Of a stretch of DNA of 64,000 nt, positions 22,981-33,792 are shown in pieces (within the stretch, counting starts at the first letter, position 1; the number at the start of each line of letters is the position of its first letter). The stretch is from Chloranthus sessilifolius (Eukaryota > Streptophyta > Magnoliopsida > Chloranthales > Chloranthaceae), in contig CM037593.1 of the NCBI GenBank assembly GCA_021018995.1, forward strand, positions 36,965,810-37,029,809. The letters run 5' to 3'. The notes under the pieces are model-generated. The model searched no databases and was not told the origin of the DNA. It saw only the letters and a list, made by a program, of their open reading frames with translations. The position numbers and the translations under genes are program-made.

Positions 22981-23274
22981 GTCCCCCTCAAGTTGGGGCA
23001 TAGATGCCAATCATGCCCAACTTGGAGGTGATGTCATACAATCGGTTATTTCATACTACTTGGTGAACATACGCAAGTAAATCTTCAATGTTAACTTGAG
23101 ATATACAAAACTCCTTGGATTCAACCTTCGCTCTTATGAAATGGCAATCTACTTCGATGTGTCCAAGCCCCTTATGGTATAAAGGATTTCAACTATGTGT
23201 AGCTATAGATCGTCATGAGCAATTTCACAATAACTCCAAGTTCAAGCAAAATAATAAAAAAAAAGTCACATCCC

Positions 23275-23512
23275 CTCAAGGGCGCCAAAGAACATAGGCG
23301 GTGGCAGATGCACATATACCCTTGTGGAGGCCCATGCCTGACAAAGGGTATGCGAAAGCTTTTTAAATCGGGCCCACGATAATCGACATCGAGGGGGAGG
23401 CAATTGAAAAAAACATTAGGTATTTCTTTCTCACTGCTATTCTAAACCCTATTCCCTATTGCTCTCTCAGCCCTACTCTCTCTCTCCCTCCCTCCCTCAT
23501 AAATATATAAAT

Positions 23513-23571
<59 letters not shown>

Positions 23572-24125
23572 ATGGACAACCAGAACACACCCAAGACTAA
23601 GCACCCAATAAATATCCACCCAAAAGAAAATATATTTGGTAATAGCTTCATAATTTTTGGAGACTACCTGCTCACAATGCCAGTTCTCCAAAACCAGGCA
23701 GTCATTTTCATATCCTTGTTCTAAAACCAGCTCACTATGCTCATAACATTGGCGCTAATCCTACAAATTACCTTTGGCATTGATGAGAGGGCATTTTCAG
23801 CTATCCGTATTATGAAGAATGGACAGTGTAACCGAATGGGAAATGAGTTGATGAATTGTTTTATTGCATATATTGAGAAAGACATTTTGGATAGCATCAA
23901 TAATATAAAAATTATCCAATGCTTCTAGAAAATGAAAACCCATCCAATACAACTGTAAAAGAAATTCATTTATTAGAATTATGGAATGAATGACTCTTTA
24001 GTAAAAAAACGCTTGTCATTTTTGTTAAAATTGTAAAAAGTTTCTATTTTGTGACTAGTGTTGATAAAAGCAAGTGCGGTAAAACAATTATTAACATCAA
24101 CCCCCCCCCCTCTCCCCCCCGTCTC
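23275..24125 (+). mobile_element. Relic of a hAT-1-like transposon
   Basis: The frame 23737-23928 reads 'ERAFSAIRIMKNGQCNRM' and 'FIAYIEKDILDSINN', matching the dimerisation-domain end of hAT-1 (ERAFSAMHIIKNRLRNRM; LITYIERDIFDSIEN). C-rich runs near 24100-24120 resemble the hAT-1 ends, and a possible left TIR 'CAAGGGCG' is at 23275. It lies inside the copia RNase H region, includes a (TA)n run (23516-23568), and has lost most of its coding region. The exact ends are uncertain. Confidence 0.65.
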
Positions 24126-24966
24126 TCTAAAGAAAATCTTGCGATAGCCCCATACCTTCAGCACTTTGAAACTAAATTTTGCTTATTACTTTTCTAGATA
24201 ACTAAGTTTCCCCTCAGAAAGGTACAATACCCTGAAATAGAACTTTTGTCACTCAGAGAACTAGCACAGTTTGAGTCAATGAATATCTCAAAATCAAAAT
24301 GTCCATGGTTGTTGAGAGTAGTCCTCTTCTTGGGGTCACCTTCAAATACTTTAGTATTCCATAAACGGCATCCAAATGTGTAAGTCCTAGGTGCACGCAT
24401 TTACTGGCTCACCACACTCCCGCATAAGAAATATCAGGGCGAGTCATGGTGAGATAAATAAGTTTTCCCACAAACTGCTAGTAGGTTCTAATACCTTTAA
24501 GAAGTTATCCTTCTCTGTTAATCATATTATTTTCTTCCACATAAGTTCCAACAGGCCTACAACCCAACATACTGGGCTGTTTTAAAACATCAAATACTGT
24601 CTTCTTGATAGGGTTACCCCTCTCTTAGACCTAACCACTTCAATTCCCAAAAAATACTTGAGTGGACCCAAGTATTTAAGTCAAAACTCTGATAAGGTAA
24701 CCTTTTAGCTTGAATATCACTTCACTGTCATCTCTGGTAATAATGATGTCATCTACATATACTACCCATGTTGTGAAAGGAATCCCTTTCTTCATGAATA
24801 GAATGTAGTCGTAATGCCTCCTTTAATATCGGTACCTTATCACAGCATCAATGAACCTTTTTAACTATGGCAGGGGGGGATTGCTTCAGCCTGAAGATAG
24901 CCTTTTAAAGTCAACATACCTTACCCTTCTCCCCCTAAAGAGAAAAGCCTGCAAGAAGAGCCATAG

Positions 24967-26004
24967 TGATGAGGACATCAAGAACAAGAGCGTCGAATTG
25001 GGTTATAACAGATTCCCCAGTGTCGGAAGAAGCAGAAGGGAAGTCGGAATTAAAGAAATGGAAGAAACTGGAGCATTTGAGCGTATTGAGATCAATCGAT
25101 CGATCTCAGAGAATCGATCGATCAATTGAGGCCAAAGACCTCAGGACTTTTCGCGAAGTTCTTTTCCCAGTCGATCGATCAAGTCTTAATTTTCGATCGA
25201 TCGAAAGTGAACAGAGAGTTCACGCGATTTATAACTTTATAAATCGATCGATCCTAGAATCGATTGATCGATTTGTCGCGTGAGTTAGCTCCTCCAAAAG
25301 ACGGAATTTAGTTTTTCGGGGCAAACTTTTTTTTTTTTTTAAGGGTTTTCTTTTTGTGGCCTACTATACAAGGTCTTTATAACTTTGAAATAGACAGTTG
25401 ATTATTTAATGAAAATTTGAGAGCTTGCTTTTGTGCAAACCCTAGAAGACTTGTGAAGAGTTTTCGATCGAAAGAGAGAATCTTTCGAAACCCAAGGAGT
25501 GAACATTCAATTCTTGTACGACTTTGTGTGAAGCCGACATACAGCCTTGGTGAGAAGCCTCAGAATCCTTGGTGTGAAGCCTTGAACCTCTATCTTCTTA
25601 TTCTATCATTTTCTCTATTTATTATATGGTACTATCTTCCCTTGCTTTGATAAATTCCAAAACCCCAAAATATTGTTAGTTTAAATCTCTTGATCTACCC
25701 CTTTTGATTAATTTAATCCCTTGAGCCTTCGTTTTCCTAAACCTTAGAGGAGTTAAGAGACAACACCATAATTGTCGTTTGATGCCCTAAACTAGATCGA
25801 AACTCGAATCCTTCATCGGATTCGTTTTTTTAGATCGGGAATATAGATGCATGTGAATGCTACAATTAAATTAACCTAATTGTTTTATTGAATTCATTAA
25901 ATTATTTCATGTGTTGGGTGATATCGAATATTTTCCTTATTCAATTTATTCTAAGGTTAATCCCGAACTTACATAATTACGGTTTTAGCGGTCGTCCCGC
26001 ATCA
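24967..26004 (+). mobile_element. Solo LTR of the element-A family in Copia-1
   Basis: It starts TGATGAGGACATC and ends CCCGCATCA, 1038 bp, homologous to the LTR of element A. It is flanked by CATAG (24962-24966) and CATAT (26005-26009), a 5-bp TSD with one change. The copia RT frame reads through the empty site (EEVHM / MALLAGF). U3 carries many TCGATCGA palindromes (25090-25275). The leader block with 'gtgtgaagcc' is at 25527-25580. It was formed by LTR-LTR recombination, as is usual for solo LTRs. Confidence 0.85.
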
Positions 26005-28236
26005 CATATGTACCTCTTCCTTCAAGTCCCTATGTAAAGAGGCATTTTTTACATCTAATCGATATTGTGCTCAATCAGTGTATGAAACAAGTGAACGGAA
26101 TACCTTGATGGTGTTTGACTTTGCTACAGGTGTGAATATCTCCTGATAACTAACACCATGTATTTGCATAAACCCACTAGCAACAAGTCTAGATTTATAC
26201 CTTTCAAACAAGCCATCCAGTCTATATTTGACAATGTAGACCCATTTGCATCCAACTACATTTTTCCTTTAGGAAGTTCCACAACTTCCCAAGTTCCATT
26301 TTGATCCAACGCTTCCATTTTTTGTATCATAGCCTCCTTTCACTGCGGCTGAGACAAAGCATTAGAAACACAAGCAGGGACAGTGGTAGAATCTAATGAA
26401 GAAATAAAAGATAAATGTAACTTTGAGAGAGCTTGGTATGTCACAAACTTACTTATAGAGTGACGAGTATAGGACCTGGGGGCTTTACACATAGACTTTA
26501 GGAACATTAAGGTCAGAAACATGAGGACTACCTTCAGAGATGGATCTTAATAAGTAGTCTGAGGAAGAGACTCTTGATCTTCTAAAGTACCGTGTAGCTT
26601 CTTCCTTATAAATATTTTTCCTAAACTTATCAAACGTTTAGGAACATAGGAACATGCATTCCAATGAGTAAGGCCCGATCAACTTTGAGGAGATAACAAT
26701 CTCTCCATTTCGCTACCTCATTCTGCTGTGGGGTAATATGGACAAGTGGTTTGCCACTCAATCCTATAAGTGTGAAGGTAAGACTGAAGGTGATGAGAGT
26801 ACTCTCCACCATTGTCATACCGTAAAACCTTGACACTTGCATGGAATTGAGTTTGCACCAGGTTACAGAAGATGGGAAATATCCTAGCCACCCCATCTTT
26901 AGTCTTCATAAAAAACAACATAGTGTAGCGGGTGCAGTCTTCAATAAAAGTAACAAAATAACAATAACCACGCAAATAAACACCTGCATATGGTCCCCAG
27001 ACATCAGAGTGAACAAGATGACAAGGAAAATTAGACTTCCTTTCACTGCTAGGATATGAATTTCGAAAATATTTGAAAATTGACAAACTTCACATTTGAA
27101 CTTTGAACTATTGTAAGTATTAAACTGTTTCGGAAACAAAAGGCAGAAACGCGAAATAGGTAAATATGCCAAACGGGGGTGCCATAGATATGCATCATCT
27201 AGAGTAACAGCAGTTGTAGCAATCAGCTTAGGAATCTTCTGAACTTCAAGTAGATAAAGCACTCTCTCATCAAGACCACAACCAAAAAGATCCTCCCCGT
27301 CCATAGGTTTGAAAAAAAAAAACACAATGTGAGGGATAGAATGTTACGGCAATTCAAAGATTTTGTGATTTGACTGACAACTAGCAAACCCATATGCATT
27401 TTAGGAACATCCAATGTTGATTCTAATGACAGACAACAATGTGTATAATTCATTTACCCTTTATAGAGATAGGAATCCATCACCAACATGGATATGACAT
27501 GGGCCAGCAACAGAAAACATAGAATGAAAATACGGGGACATATCGGACATTTGACTAGATGCCCCTGAATAGATGATTTAAGGAGAATAAGATGACATGG
27601 ATCTGTAGACTGACCCAATGATACCTGAATCAGCTATGTGGGAAGAGGAGGCTTGTGTGCTCGTGGCTCGCATAATAGGTCCTAATACTCCCACTGTGTG
27701 AGTGCGATAGGACAACAGGAGGCAGCACCAGAGAGGGCAGCATAATAGGAGATGGCATGCTTCCATTATCAGTACTGAAGCATAGGCTCGATTATTCTAA
27801 GTGTTATGATTGTTTGGAAATTTGGGACATCCTACAATGTCCCAAAAGGTCTCCTTTAAGTACCCCTTGCTACTGCAGTGGGTACACTTCAAATTTTCTT
27901 TCTCTTCACGTGTCAAAGCACCTCTACTATGTCAACGGCAACTCTACCACCACCACATCTAAACTCTGAAAAGAGGGAAGGGTCAGTGTGCTCTGGAGGC
28001 TGGAGAGACGCATCCATAAATTTCATCTGAGTCTCTTCTCCCTAAAGGATAGAAAAAACAGTGCCCAAATGCGGATGCTCCTCTCTATCGAGGATACTAG
28101 TTCGAATGCATCCATATTCAGGATTAACACTCTTAGAAAATCAAATATCATCTTCTTATCTTGCTCTTCCCTTTGTATACTCATGCATTTAGTACACAGT
28201 ATTACTCATCCTTGGTAGTGGCTCAACTCATTCCAA

Positions 28237-28819
28237 TCTTGACTGATGTTTGAATTAAATCAGAAATTTAATGTTAAAACCATGGATGAAAATGTAGATC
28301 TCGCAGCAGGGGCAAATTCATAAATTTTTAAAATATTAGCGGTAAAATGGTCATTTCACCCCTTAGGAATGATTGTATAATACCCTTTTTGTCTAGGGAC
28401 AAGAGGGTAATTTAACCTTAGGGACTGAATTGAAAATGATCTGAAATTAAGGGATAAATGTGTCTTTTTAGACCGTATGGGCAGATTTGGTATTTACTAA
28501 AAGATTATGAGTAAAATGTAATTTCGACTTTAAGGGCAGCCTTGGAATTTTTGTAAAAGTTGAAGGGTAAAAGGTCCTTTTACTAAAAGATAAGGATCAA
28601 ATTTAAACTATTAAGTATGTGGTCCAAATGCATCCGTGTCCCCATGCATGTGCATGCATGTAGGAGTCAGACGTCTGTGGGCGCATATGTGGAATATGCA
28701 CACATGCATGTGAGACAAGTGTCTATGTGCATGTATTGGGTGATAAGCTGTGAGATCGCGTGTCAGCATGTGATTGGGCAAGAGAGGAAGGGTGGATGGG
28801 ATGGGCATCCCCTCCCCAT

Positions 28820-28862
<43 letters not shown>

Positions 28863-29040
28863 GGAGGAAATGAAGAAAGGGAATCTGAGGTTCCAGCCAG
28901 GTCCAATCAGGTCAGGATTGGCACAACAGGTCCAACTCCGGTCTGGTCCAAGTCTTCAATCAGGCAAGTCCTTCTTCCTTAACCTCAGTTACTTTATATA
29001 AATAAATTTAGGGATAGTTAATCATGATTAAGGGGGATTA
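28237..29040. other. Non-coding LTR-like DNA, truncating Copia-1 gag
   Basis: The copia gag homology stops at about 28236. What follows is non-coding and repeats phrases like 'gggtaaaaggtcctttta' and 'agggtaat', a texture typical of long Ty3-type plant LTRs. It contains a (GA)n run at 28823-28855 and 'tgcatgcatg' clusters at 28640-28740. Confidence 0.4.
28823..28855. repeat. (GA)n microsatellite
   Basis: GA run of about 16 units. Confidence 0.95.
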
Positions 29041-29051
29041 TTGAGAGTAAG

Positions 29052-29440
29052 TTTATTTTCGATAGTGCTGATAAACCTCGATCAGTCTAGTTTATTCTGG
29101 TTAAGGCTGATTAACTCCGATCAGTCCAGTTTATTCAGGTTAGGGCTGATTAAACTCGATCAGACCAGTTTATTCCAGTTAGAGCTGAGTAACCCCGAGC
29201 AGTTCAGTTTATTCTGGTCAGGGCTGACTAACCTCGACCAATCCAATCTACTCTAGTTAGTGCCGATTAACCCCGATCAGTCCAACTTATTCTGGATAGG
29301 GGTAATTAACCCCGATCACTCAGGTTTATTCTGGTAAGGGTTGATTAACCGCGATCAGTATAGTCTACTTAGGATAAGGGGTGATTAACTCGAATCAGTC
29401 GAGTTTATACTCATTAGGGCTAATTAACCACGATTAGCTC
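29052..29440. repeat. 39-bp minisatellite, about 10 units
   Basis: Landmark 'tttattctgg' variants start at 29091, 29130, 29169, 29208, 29247, 29286, 29325, 29364 and 29404, so the period is exactly 39 bp for seven intervals and then 40. Each unit reads roughly 'gattaacyccgatcagtcc' plus 'agtttattctggttagggct'. Because 39 is divisible by three, one plus frame gives a 13-residue repeat ('LINSDQSSLFRLG'). Confidence 0.95.
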
Positions 29441-29890
29441 ACAAATTAATTAATCCTTATTTGTCCTGTTAATTATGATTAGGCTAATTAACCCTGATTA
29501 GCTTAATTAAATATGATTGAGGAAGTTAAGCATGATTAAGCCTATTTTAAGTATGATTAATCGTGATTAAACAAGGTTAAGCAAGATTAAGCAGGATTAA
29601 GAAAGATTAGAAATGATTAAGGCAAGCACTAAGATTAAGCATGATTAGGCCTAAATGAATCATGATTAAGAATGATTAAATTGTTAATCAAGATTAAGCC
29701 TTAATCATGCTTAAGCTAAGCATGGTATGAATGTTTAAGCTAGTTAAGTAAGACTAGGCTACTTAAGTAAGATGAAGCATGTTGAGCATCATCAAACATG
29801 TTGAACAGGAATAAACACGTTAAAAACAATTAGCTGCCCAAGTAGAATTAAGCTATTCAAACAAAATTAAGCAGATTAAGCTTAATCAAG
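29441..29890. repeat. Degenerate GATTAAGCA-type repeats
   Basis: Right after the 39-bp array come dozens of 'gattaa' words at irregular spacing of about 8-12 bp ('gcatgattaagc', 'gcaagattaagcaggattaag'). They look like a decayed short tandem array derived from the GATTAA part of the same unit. Confidence 0.8.
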
Positions 29891-30380
29891 AAGTTAAAGT
29901 ACGATTTCAAAAGTACGATTACGAAGTTTTATAACCAAGAAGTGGCAAAAAGTCTATGATTTATACGCCCTTTGAAACCTCACTAAAATTCCGAAACTTC
30001 TAAATTTTTCCGCATTATAGTTTATGAAGTATGCAACTAAATTCAGTAATAAAGAGGGTATTATGATTCCAAAGTTCTGAAGAAGATGAAAAATTTAAAG
30101 AAAGGTTAAGTTTAGTTTATATGATTTGAAAGCTTAGGTATCAAATGATTCGGATTCTGACATACCAATAAGATATGATATGATTTATGTTCTGGATACC
30201 CACGAGATATGGGATGATTCTCTGATTTTTTATTCTGTTCTGGATTAACGATGATGTGTGAAGTCCACGAAAGATGGTGGTATATGGCCAGCAACAGATA
30301 GAGAAAACCTGCAACGTTTTGTTTCTGTTTATGATTCGTATTCTGAGCACTTGATATCGTGATATGTACTTATGGGTAGT
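29891..30380. other. No gene; left flank of element C
   Basis: AT-rich and non-coding, with 'gatatgatatgattt' style words. It is probably the same LTR-like DNA as 28237-29040. Confidence 0.35.
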
Positions 30381-30385
30381 CTGAG

Positions 30386-31310
30386 TGACGGGGAATGTCA
30401 AGATCAAGAGCATTGACGTTGAACCGCAACAGAATTTCAACTTCAAGGAAAAAAAAATTGATGAACAGTGCCTGTGAACAGTGTCACGGACACCCATGAA
30501 CAGTGTCACGGACATCCGTGAAACAGTGACCGACATCCGTGATTTTACACCCCTATTGTCCGTGTGTCATGGACGTCCATGGGGCACTACGGACGTCGTG
30601 ACGGGATTTCTAATTTTGAATTTTTGTTGCGAAAACTTTCTTTTTTAGTGTTTTATTAGTATTAGGACTCTTTATTTTGAATTTAATTATTGGTGGCCTA
30701 TATATTGAGGTTTGTAAAGACTTTTTAATTTGTTGATTGAATATTTGAATGCTTTTATGCTTGAGTATTCTCTACCTGAGATGGGTTTGGTGTGAGGCCA
30801 AGAGAGTGATTCCCAAAAGCTATTTTATCTTTTCTATTATCTATCATTGTTTTCTTTGAATCCTTTACCTTATTGATCCCTGTTTATTTTCTAAATCTCA
30901 ATCTATTGATTTCGATCCCAAAACTCTAAACCTTTTCTGAACCCTAAATCCATCAGAGCCAAAGCCTTTTCGAAGCCATAACCAAAAACCAAACCATAAG
31001 CCTATTACAAAACCATAAATCCATTTCACAACCCTAGTTAGAGCCTGAGAATTTATATTGGATCAAAGACGAACGCCCAAGCTTAGAAAAAGCTAGAGTT
31101 CTATCTCTAGGCCGATCTCGCCTCAAATTTAATAGTACTTGCGCATCGGACTGGACCCTAACTGGATCTTGCGTGATCTACCAATCTAAATTCTCTGAAC
31201 CCTAAGGTATTTAAGATAGTTTTGAGATTAAGTTTGATTTATTTTATTTAATTTCGGCAAAATAGCATAAAAATCATATTCACGCATTTTAGGGTCGTTG
31301 TCCCGCGTCA
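30386..31310 (+). repeat. Element C 5' LTR
   Basis: 925 bp. U3 (about 30470-30600) is built from variants of the palindrome ACGGACGTCCGT and 'gaacagtgtcac' words, in place of the TCGATCGA motifs of A, B and D. 'cctatatattgagg' at about 30698 is the likely TATA region. The leader block 'gagatgggtttggtgtgag' is at about 30779-30797. Confidence 0.9.
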
Positions 31311-31314
31311 ATTT

Positions 31315-31327
31315 TGGTATCAAAGCC
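31315..31327 (+). promoter_or_regulatory. Primer binding site of element C
   Basis: TGGTATCAAAGCC, one change from the initiator-Met tRNA site, lies four bases after the LTR. Confidence 0.88.
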
Positions 31328-31597
31328 CTAGGTTTCTAGGTTAGGGCATATTGTGTGTCATTTTAATTTTTATTGCATTTTATCTCATTTGTGTTCAAAA
31401 GTATGCACGTCTAATGTTTGTTAAAATTCCTCAACTGTTGTGTGGTCCATAGAATTGTGTCTAAGTTGTGTTTGTGTCGAGTATCATGTATGAGTCATTT
31501 ACACGCCACCCTGAATTCCTTACCCGTCATGAAAGGGTGCTAGCTGAACGAGGGAACCACTACACCCCAAATTTTTGGCAAAGTCCCCAAAGTCGTG

Positions 31598-32930
31598 ATG
31601 AGGGGATACCCTCATCATCGTGAACCTATGTACGACCCTTCCGAGAAGTTTCTAAAATCTATTCAAGATGAGATTCCAAATTATGAGGGTACGGCGAATC
31701 CTAAAACCTTCATAGAGTGGTTATCTAGTGTAGAGGAGAATTTTGATTGGTATGATGTACCAAATGAGTACAAAATTAGACTAGTGGCAACAAAGTTTAA
31801 GGGTAATGCCGAGATTTTTTGGATTCATATAGAACTCTGTGTTGAGTTTCGTCGGATTAAACCCATCTCCACATGGGAGGATATGAAGGTGGCACTTATT
31901 GAAAAGTATGTTCCTTTGACACACCGTCACCTTCTACAGAATTTGAGAACCAAGACAAATAAGTGTCCTGATTGTCTTAAGTGTTAAGGGTTCGGACACT
32001 TTGCATACCAATGCCCCACAAAATTTCCCACTCCGAATTTATTGACTAAAAGAGTGAGTCCTAAGAAGCCTGAGAATAGGGAAGTGGAAGAAGTGTACGA
32101 CCCTCGTATCGTGATGAGTGAAAAGGAGATGGAAGAAGCTGACGAAAGTCTCGTTTGTGTTAAAGAGACTTCTATCTCCCTTGTGGATAGTGATGTTGGG
32201 TCGAGTACGCAGTTCATCAAGTCGAGTGCACTTGAATCTTTCAAATTGGTCGAACCAAGTACACAGGAGCCAATCAATCCACCTACCAATGAATCATTGG
32301 AATCCGTTGAGTCGAGTCCACATGGGCCAATAGTGTCACTTGATTTGATCACACATGAGTTGCTAGTGTCAATAGAACTCACTAAATATGAGTCGTTAGT
32401 GTCGCATGCACACGAGAGTATCGAGTCAATTACATGTGAGTCGCATACACATCATAGTCCCGAGTTGCATACCCCTTCACATTTCGAGTCTTATTGTGAG
32501 TCAACTTTTGAGTCTCATTCCGCATTGCATGTCGAAATTAAACAAAAGATTAATTCAAGCAACAATCACTACAAATTATCTGTTGATACTTCGACTATCG
32601 AGAGTACATGGGCCAGTGATGAAAGAGCTTGCCGCTTGAGTTCTCGTAATCTCGACTGATATCGCGATCACACTTTCATCGGAGATGAATTCCTTCAGGT
32701 CTGGGAGAGTTGATGAGCAACGTCAAAAATATTTGGTAGAGTGGGTTGGCGAGCCGGGCTATCGGATTCATCAGGAGAGGTTTACCGTATACGCTACAAT
32801 CAACCGAGATGAGGATCATACGTCACCAGGAGCCGAGATTGTTTGGGCTAGTTGCAAAGAGTTCCACCGTGCGACTTTCGATATACTTGATCAGTACCAC
32901 GTGCGTGTTTTACCGGTGATGAAACATTTT
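31598..32930 (+). pseudogene. Element C gag - spacer - chromodomain-like protein
   Basis: The ATG at 31598 opens a gag frame ('WLSSVEENFDWYDV', 'WEDMKVALIEKYVP'). It runs into a TAA at 31985-31987, inside the CCHC knuckle where D reads CAA (Gln). The same frame then continues to 32659, so one nonsense change separates it from a 354-codon frame. The knuckle is CLKC(stop)GFGHFAYQC at 31973-32014. The spacer has imperfect 'HE.L..S' repeats. The integrase C-terminal module is absent by deletion near 32575. After a frame break, 32685-32930 reads 'QKYLVEWVGEPGYRIHQERF' and ends near 'MKHFEWRR', a chromodomain-like tail running into the polypurine tract. Confidence 0.82.
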
Positions 32931-32943
32931 GAGTGGAGGAGAA
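32931..32943 (+). promoter_or_regulatory. Polypurine tract of element C
   Basis: GAGTGGAGGAGAA lies directly before the TGACGGGG start of the 3' LTR. Confidence 0.85.
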
Positions 32944-33787
32944 TGACGGGGAACGTCAAGATCGAGAGCATTGAAGTTGAATCGCAACGGAATTTCAACT
33001 TCAAGGAAAAAAAAAAATTTTTGATGAACAGTGCCCGTGAACAGTGTCACAAACATCCGTGATGAACAATACCGAACGTCCGTGAAACAGTGACGAATGT
33101 CCGTGATTTGACACCCCCACTGTTCATATGTCACGGACGTCCGTGATTTTACACCCCCACTGTTCATATGTCACGAACGTCCGTGGGGCACTACGGACGT
33201 CCGTGGACGTCGTGGCGGGATTTCTAATTTTGAGTTTTTTGTATTCTATACCTGAGATGGGTTTGGTGTGAGGCCAAGGGAATGATTCCCAAAAGCTATT
33301 TTATCTTTTCTATTATCTATCATTGTTTTCTTTGAATCCTTTACCGTCTTGATCCCTGCTTATTTTCTAAATCTCAATCTATTGATTTCGACCCCAAAAC
33401 TCTAAACCTTTTCTAAACCCTAAATCCATCAGAGCCAAAGCCTTTTTGAAACCATAACCAAAAACCAAACCATAAGCCTATTATAAAACCATAAATCCAT
33501 TTCACAACCCTAGTTAGAGCCTGAGAATCTATATCGGATCGAAGACGAACGCCCAAGCTTGGAAAAAGCTAGAGTTCTATCTCTAGGCCGATATCGCCTC
33601 AAATCTAATAGTACTTGCTCATCGGACTGGACCCTAACTGGATCTCGCGTGATCTACCAACCTGAATTCTCTGATCCCTAAGGTATTTAAGATAGTTTTG
33701 AGATTAAGCTTGATTTAATTTTATTTAATTTCGGCAAAATAGCATAAAAATCATATTCACGCATTTTAGGGTCGTTGTACCGCGTCA
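32944..33787 (+). repeat. Element C 3' LTR, internally deleted
   Basis: 844 bp. Relative to the 5' LTR it has a duplicated 'gtccgtgattt.acaccccc' block in U3 and lacks about 150 bp, from after 'tttctaattttgagttttt' to 'attctatacctgag'. That missing part contains the 5' LTR's TATA region and probable transcription start. The rest is closely similar. Confidence 0.88.
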
Positions 33788-33792
33788 CTGAG

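Larger units (their letters stand above)
22981..28236 (-). pseudogene. Copia-1 polyprotein relic, nested insertions
   Basis: Read on the minus strand from right to left. Gag at about 28216-28010 is legible despite frame breaks as 'NPEYGCIRTSILDREEHPHLG'. The CCHC-type knuckle follows at about 27890-27830 ('CTHCSSKGYLKE'). Protease/pre-integrase remains lie at about 27770-27200. The integrase core lies at 27086-26640 ('LVHSDVWGPYAGV', 'YCYFVTFIEDCTRYTMLFFMK', 'LRYDNGGEY'). RT start reads 'ASLHRDLKEEVHM' at about 26040-26005, then a 1-kb solo LTR, then 'MALLAGFSL' and 'FRLKQSP'. RT/RNase H parts lie at 24960-24190, a hAT relic follows, and the RNase H end ('HIEVDCHFIRAKVESKEF') is at 23240-23010 before the PPT. 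There are stops and frameshifts throughout. Confidence 0.85.
30386..33787 (+). mobile_element. LTR element C (gag/chromo, no pol)
   Basis: It is bounded by a perfect 5-bp TSD CTGAG (30381-30385 and 33788-33792). The LTRs start TGACGGGGAA and end CGCGTCA. Length is 3402 bp with about 1.6 kb between LTRs. It has a PBS, a gag-spacer frame with a single stop, a chromodomain-like tail and a PPT. The integrase C-terminal module seen in B and D has been deleted. Confidence 0.92.

Noticed and set aside
25417-25650. 77-residue plus-strand frame
   Set aside because: Lies in the leader part of the solo LTR; not coding.
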